From contig CM043963.1 of NCBI GenBank assembly GCA_014529385.2, forward strand, positions 69,334,912-69,398,911: DNA of 64,000 bases, read 5' to 3'. This stretch comes from Adiantum capillus-veneris. Its lineage: Eukaryota; Streptophyta; Polypodiopsida; Polypodiales; Pteridaceae. The position numbers were made by a program, and so were the translations under genes. This document shows positions 61,792-64,000 of this stretch, in pieces (the first letter of the stretch is position 1; each line of letters begins with the position of its first letter). Under the pieces are notes generated by a model. It ran no database searches. It saw only the letters and a program-made list of their open reading frames with translations, and was not told the origin of the DNA.

Positions 61792-63101
61792 ATGGATGAT
61801 GAGGAGTTTCTTTCTTCTTTGTCACCGAAGCAGAGACACTGGTACGTGGAGCGTCATCGCTCTGGCGCATCATCGCGCGTTCCTACTCCATCCGCATCTC
61901 CCTCTCTTTCGGAGCATTCGACGCGCTCCGAAGCTTCGGCGTCGACGAGACGAGCTTCACACTCGTCTAGACACCGGCGCTCTAGTGGTGGCGGTGGCGG
62001 TTGTTGTGGGGATTCCGCCACCGATACCTCCACACCGCCTCGTGTTCGACGAGGCTCTTTACCCTCCCCTTCTTTGTCCGCCCCCACACCAGCCACATCA
62101 TCGCCATCTACGCCAGGTTTTGCACGGCTGACTGTTCCTAGCAGCTACACACCTCTACCCACTCCGCCAGGAGCCACCCCACTCGACACTCCTCACTTCG
62201 GGGCCCAGACGCCGGTGGAGACACCTGACGTCCGTACCCCCATCGACACGCCGCTAGAGACCCCTGTCGGGACACCCAGGTTCACGCGTTACCGGTCAGA
62301 GGTCTTGTCTTACTCCGTCGACTTCAGCGGCGGTATCATCATGGATGATGACGGCAAGAAGGTGATCTCGCGCATGCGTGGTCTTTGCTCTTAGCTGTTT
62401 AGACACTACATACTAAACAAATGGAGTGAAGTACCAAGTGATTTAAAAAACAGAGTCATCAGCATACTTCATGATGAGTTTCCCGTTCCAACACGGGATC
62501 AACGCTTCAATGAAGACCTGATGAAGATTCGAATACGCGAATACTGTAAACACAAGCGTTCCGAAGTGCAAAAAGCAGTCAAGAATGGGTGGAACAGGCC
62601 AGATTGGCTGGCCAAAGAAGATTGAAAGAATGCGAAGAAAGCAGCGCGCGAGAATCCCGACAAGTGGAAGCAACAAAAGGATGCAGCCAGAGCGCGAGTA
62701 GAGGTAGGGAGATCGCACCACTTGGGGAGCGGTGGATGGGCATCATTTGATGCCGATTTTGTAAGTGTTTTCGCATTGCTCTTTATGTTCGATAGTTTAG
62801 GGTTTATGAGTTTTTTAATTCTAACATAATGAAATCTTTGTATGTTTTGACAGTGGTCGATGACAGGACGTGATCCCACACCGTACGAGCGCGAGTACGC
62901 AGGCAGGAAGGGTTTAAACGCCCTGATGGACATTCTCAGTTCTCGTGGCGGCATGGTTAGTAATAGGGTTTACTCTTTTCTATTTTTTGTATTGTTTTAT
63001 AAATGTCGTTATATGTTTATACTTACTGAAAGCTGTCTTATTGTCTTTTTTTGCAGAATCCGACAGATACGCCGCTTGGACGCGATGAGACGTCTGACTA
63101 G
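61792..63101 (+). pseudogene. CACTA TNPA-type (Transposase_24-like) gene, three exons, two nonsense codons
   Basis: Exons 61792-62760, 62854-62955 and 63057-63101 join in phase 0 (about 371 codons). An acceptor just upstream of the ATG suggests a 5'UTR intron. Residues 20-190 are Ser/Thr/Pro-rich with repeated TPxxTP motifs. From about 190 the Transposase_24 type domain follows: NKWSEVPSDLKNRVISILHD, then HHLGSGGWASFDADF (family HTGGSKSF-like motif) and GRDPTPYEREYAGRKGLNAL. In-frame stops are TAG at 62392-62394 (codon 201) and TGA at 62623-62625 (codon 278), while the reading frame stays the same throughout. Such proteins bind the subterminal repeats. Confidence 0.8.
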
Positions 63102-63430
63102 ACGACGTCAGTTTAGCCGTAGCTAGATATCATTAGTTTAGGGTTTCTCATAGCTTATGTATCATGAGACGGATTTTATACGTCTTTTTGAGTCATGTAT
63201 ATTATTACTTTTGTCACTGCAGTTCCTTTTGCCAATCAATTCTTTATGTTTATGATGTTGTACAATTGTCATTATTACATTTGTCAATCAATTCATTTTG
63301 CATATGATGTGTACAATTGTCAATTTTGCAAACAATGCGTCTTGTGGGTGACTATTTTGGGTCTATTATCTACCCTTGCACTTTTTTTAAAAAGTGAATC
63401 AAGTACAATATGGTTGATGGGTTGAATGCC
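63102..63430. other. CACTA 3' region, no gene
   Basis: T-rich 3'UTR-like sequence after the TNPA-type gene with an imperfect duplication (TGTACAATTGTCA near 63258 and 63308). No further coding signal is seen. Confidence 0.5.
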
Positions 63431-63700
63431 CTGCCACAAAAAAAAAATCTCTCGGGCGTCGCTATAATCGTCGCTATTTATGGCTCTGTAGCGTCGCTAT
63501 GAGTGTCGCTATAGTCTTCTGTGTAAACGTCGCTATAACCGTCTCTATGACCGTCGCTATGAGCGTCGTTATATAGCGACGCTTATAGCGACGCATATAG
63601 CGACGCTCGTAGTGACGATTTTAGCGACGCCGGGGGTTATAAAACCCCAGTGTATTTCCGTCGCTAACAACGTCACAAGAGCACACAACCTCTTGTAGTG
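63430..63700 (+). repeat. Right subterminal repeats and TIR of CACTA
   Basis: About fifteen copies of CGTCGCTAT or AGCGACGC within 220 bases, switching orientation near 63575 so that the block can fold on itself, then the TIR. It mirrors the left end, but with more copies. Confidence 0.85.
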
Positions 63701-63703
63701 CAA

Positions 63704-64000
63704 GTTACCACCACGCAAACTCACCCTTAACCGGGGCACCGACGGTGCTCCCACGCTCCTACTCAAAAGATGTTGGCCCTCATGGACGCATGATCAAACC
63801 CCTTGGAAATGCCACATCAGCACTACGGTGCCACTATCGATGCACCACCAGACGCCATGACGCCGCCAAAAAACCACCGAGGTGCACCTCCATCAACGTT
63901 GGAAAGGGGGAAATGGAAAAACACCCGGCACACTGAATGCTTGCCTCTCTATAACCCAGTGATTTCATTGCACCCCTATCCCCTAGTAAACACACACCTA
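63704..64000. other. CACTA right flank, no gene recognised
   Basis: Unremarkable sequence. The part from about 63896 (AACGTTGGAAAGGGGGAAA, then CCTCTCTATA) weakly resembles 54884-54965 on the other side of the CACTA element. The short frame at 63745 has no known domain. Confidence 0.3.

Larger units (their letters stand above)
55731..63700 (+). mobile_element. Full-length CACTA (En/Spm) transposon, 7,970 bp
   Basis: The left end is CACTACAAGAGG (55731-55742) and the right end its exact complement CCTCTTGTAGTG (63689-63700). Both are flanked by CAA (55728-55730, 63701-63703), the 3-bp duplication typical of the superfamily. Subterminal regions are packed with GCGACGCT/AGCGTCGC motifs. Inside are, in order, simple-sequence DNA, a captured HIPP gene fragment, a TNP2-type transposase gene and a TNPA-type gene, all on the plus strand. 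Both element genes carry nonsense codons, so this copy is probably non-autonomous but still mobilisable. Confidence 0.95.

Noticed and set aside
62360-62395. A short intron removing the TAG at 62392 (CTCTTAG looks like an acceptor)
   Set aside because: The possible donors would give introns of only about 35-65 bases and remove family-like sequence; the frame runs on unchanged after the stop.

Overview
The window is nuclear DNA from a land plant with a large, repeat-rich genome. The evidence is spliceosomal introns (GT..AG), a CACTA (En/Spm) transposon carrying a piece of a plant HIPP metal-binding gene with its C-terminal CaaX box, Ty3/gypsy and LINE retroelements of plant type, a TRIM-like element primed by initiator-Met tRNA, and long satellite DNA. 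The DUF7869-type ORF and the repeat load would fit a seedless plant such as a fern or lycophyte, but that is inference. No RNA genes, CRISPR arrays or bacterial operons are visible.

Region 1 (0.3-7.95 kb, minus strand) holds two chromatin-type genes. The first (start 7947, three coding exons, end 2152) joins, in order, a lysine-rich N-terminus, a ParB/DGQHR-like domain, a beta-class DNA-methyltransferase-like domain (degenerate DPPY motif before a DxFxGxGS motif) and a C-terminal SET domain. The exons join in phase across an 84-bp intron and a 2.6-kb intron. Two one-base homopolymer shifts interrupt the frame as sequenced. Downstream on the same strand lies a single-exon gene for an FCP1/NIF phosphatase-like protein with a SAP-like C-terminus.

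Region 2 (about 8-34.3 kb) is intergenic between this gene and a divergently transcribed one. Most of it is a tandem satellite of about 425-440 bp units, roughly 50 copies, built from subunits of about 50 bp around the core GGTCCACCACTTGTCCAA. Two unit types alternate and form an approximately 865-bp higher-order repeat. The same core, in the same orientation, fills the large intron of the ParB-MTase-SET gene and the DNA just upstream of the next gene. From about 1.7 to 34.2 kb the window is therefore one oriented repeat field with genes embedded in it.

Region 3 (34.3-37.5 kb, plus strand) is an intact 1,069-codon ORF for a DUF7869-type, probably transposase-derived protein with a DUF8039-like N-terminus. 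A protein resembling a centromere-binding/methylating/SET factor and a transposase-like protein stand head to head around a large satellite. This is the most unusual feature of the window and could be one giant selfish element or a domesticated locus.

Region 4 (37.5-55.7 kb) is a nest of retroelements. A decayed minus-strand LINE (about 40.4-53.6 kb) is split by a 10-kb Ty3/gypsy LTR retrotransposon (41857-51867) and carries a 227-bp MITE with an 8-bp target duplication. A TRIM-like element follows at 53.6-54.8 kb.

Region 5 (55731-63700) is a full-length CACTA element with perfect 12-bp terminal inverted repeats and a CAA target duplication. It carries a TNP2-type transposase gene (six exons, one nonsense codon), a TNPA/Transposase_24-type gene (three exons, two nonsense codons) and the captured HIPP fragment.
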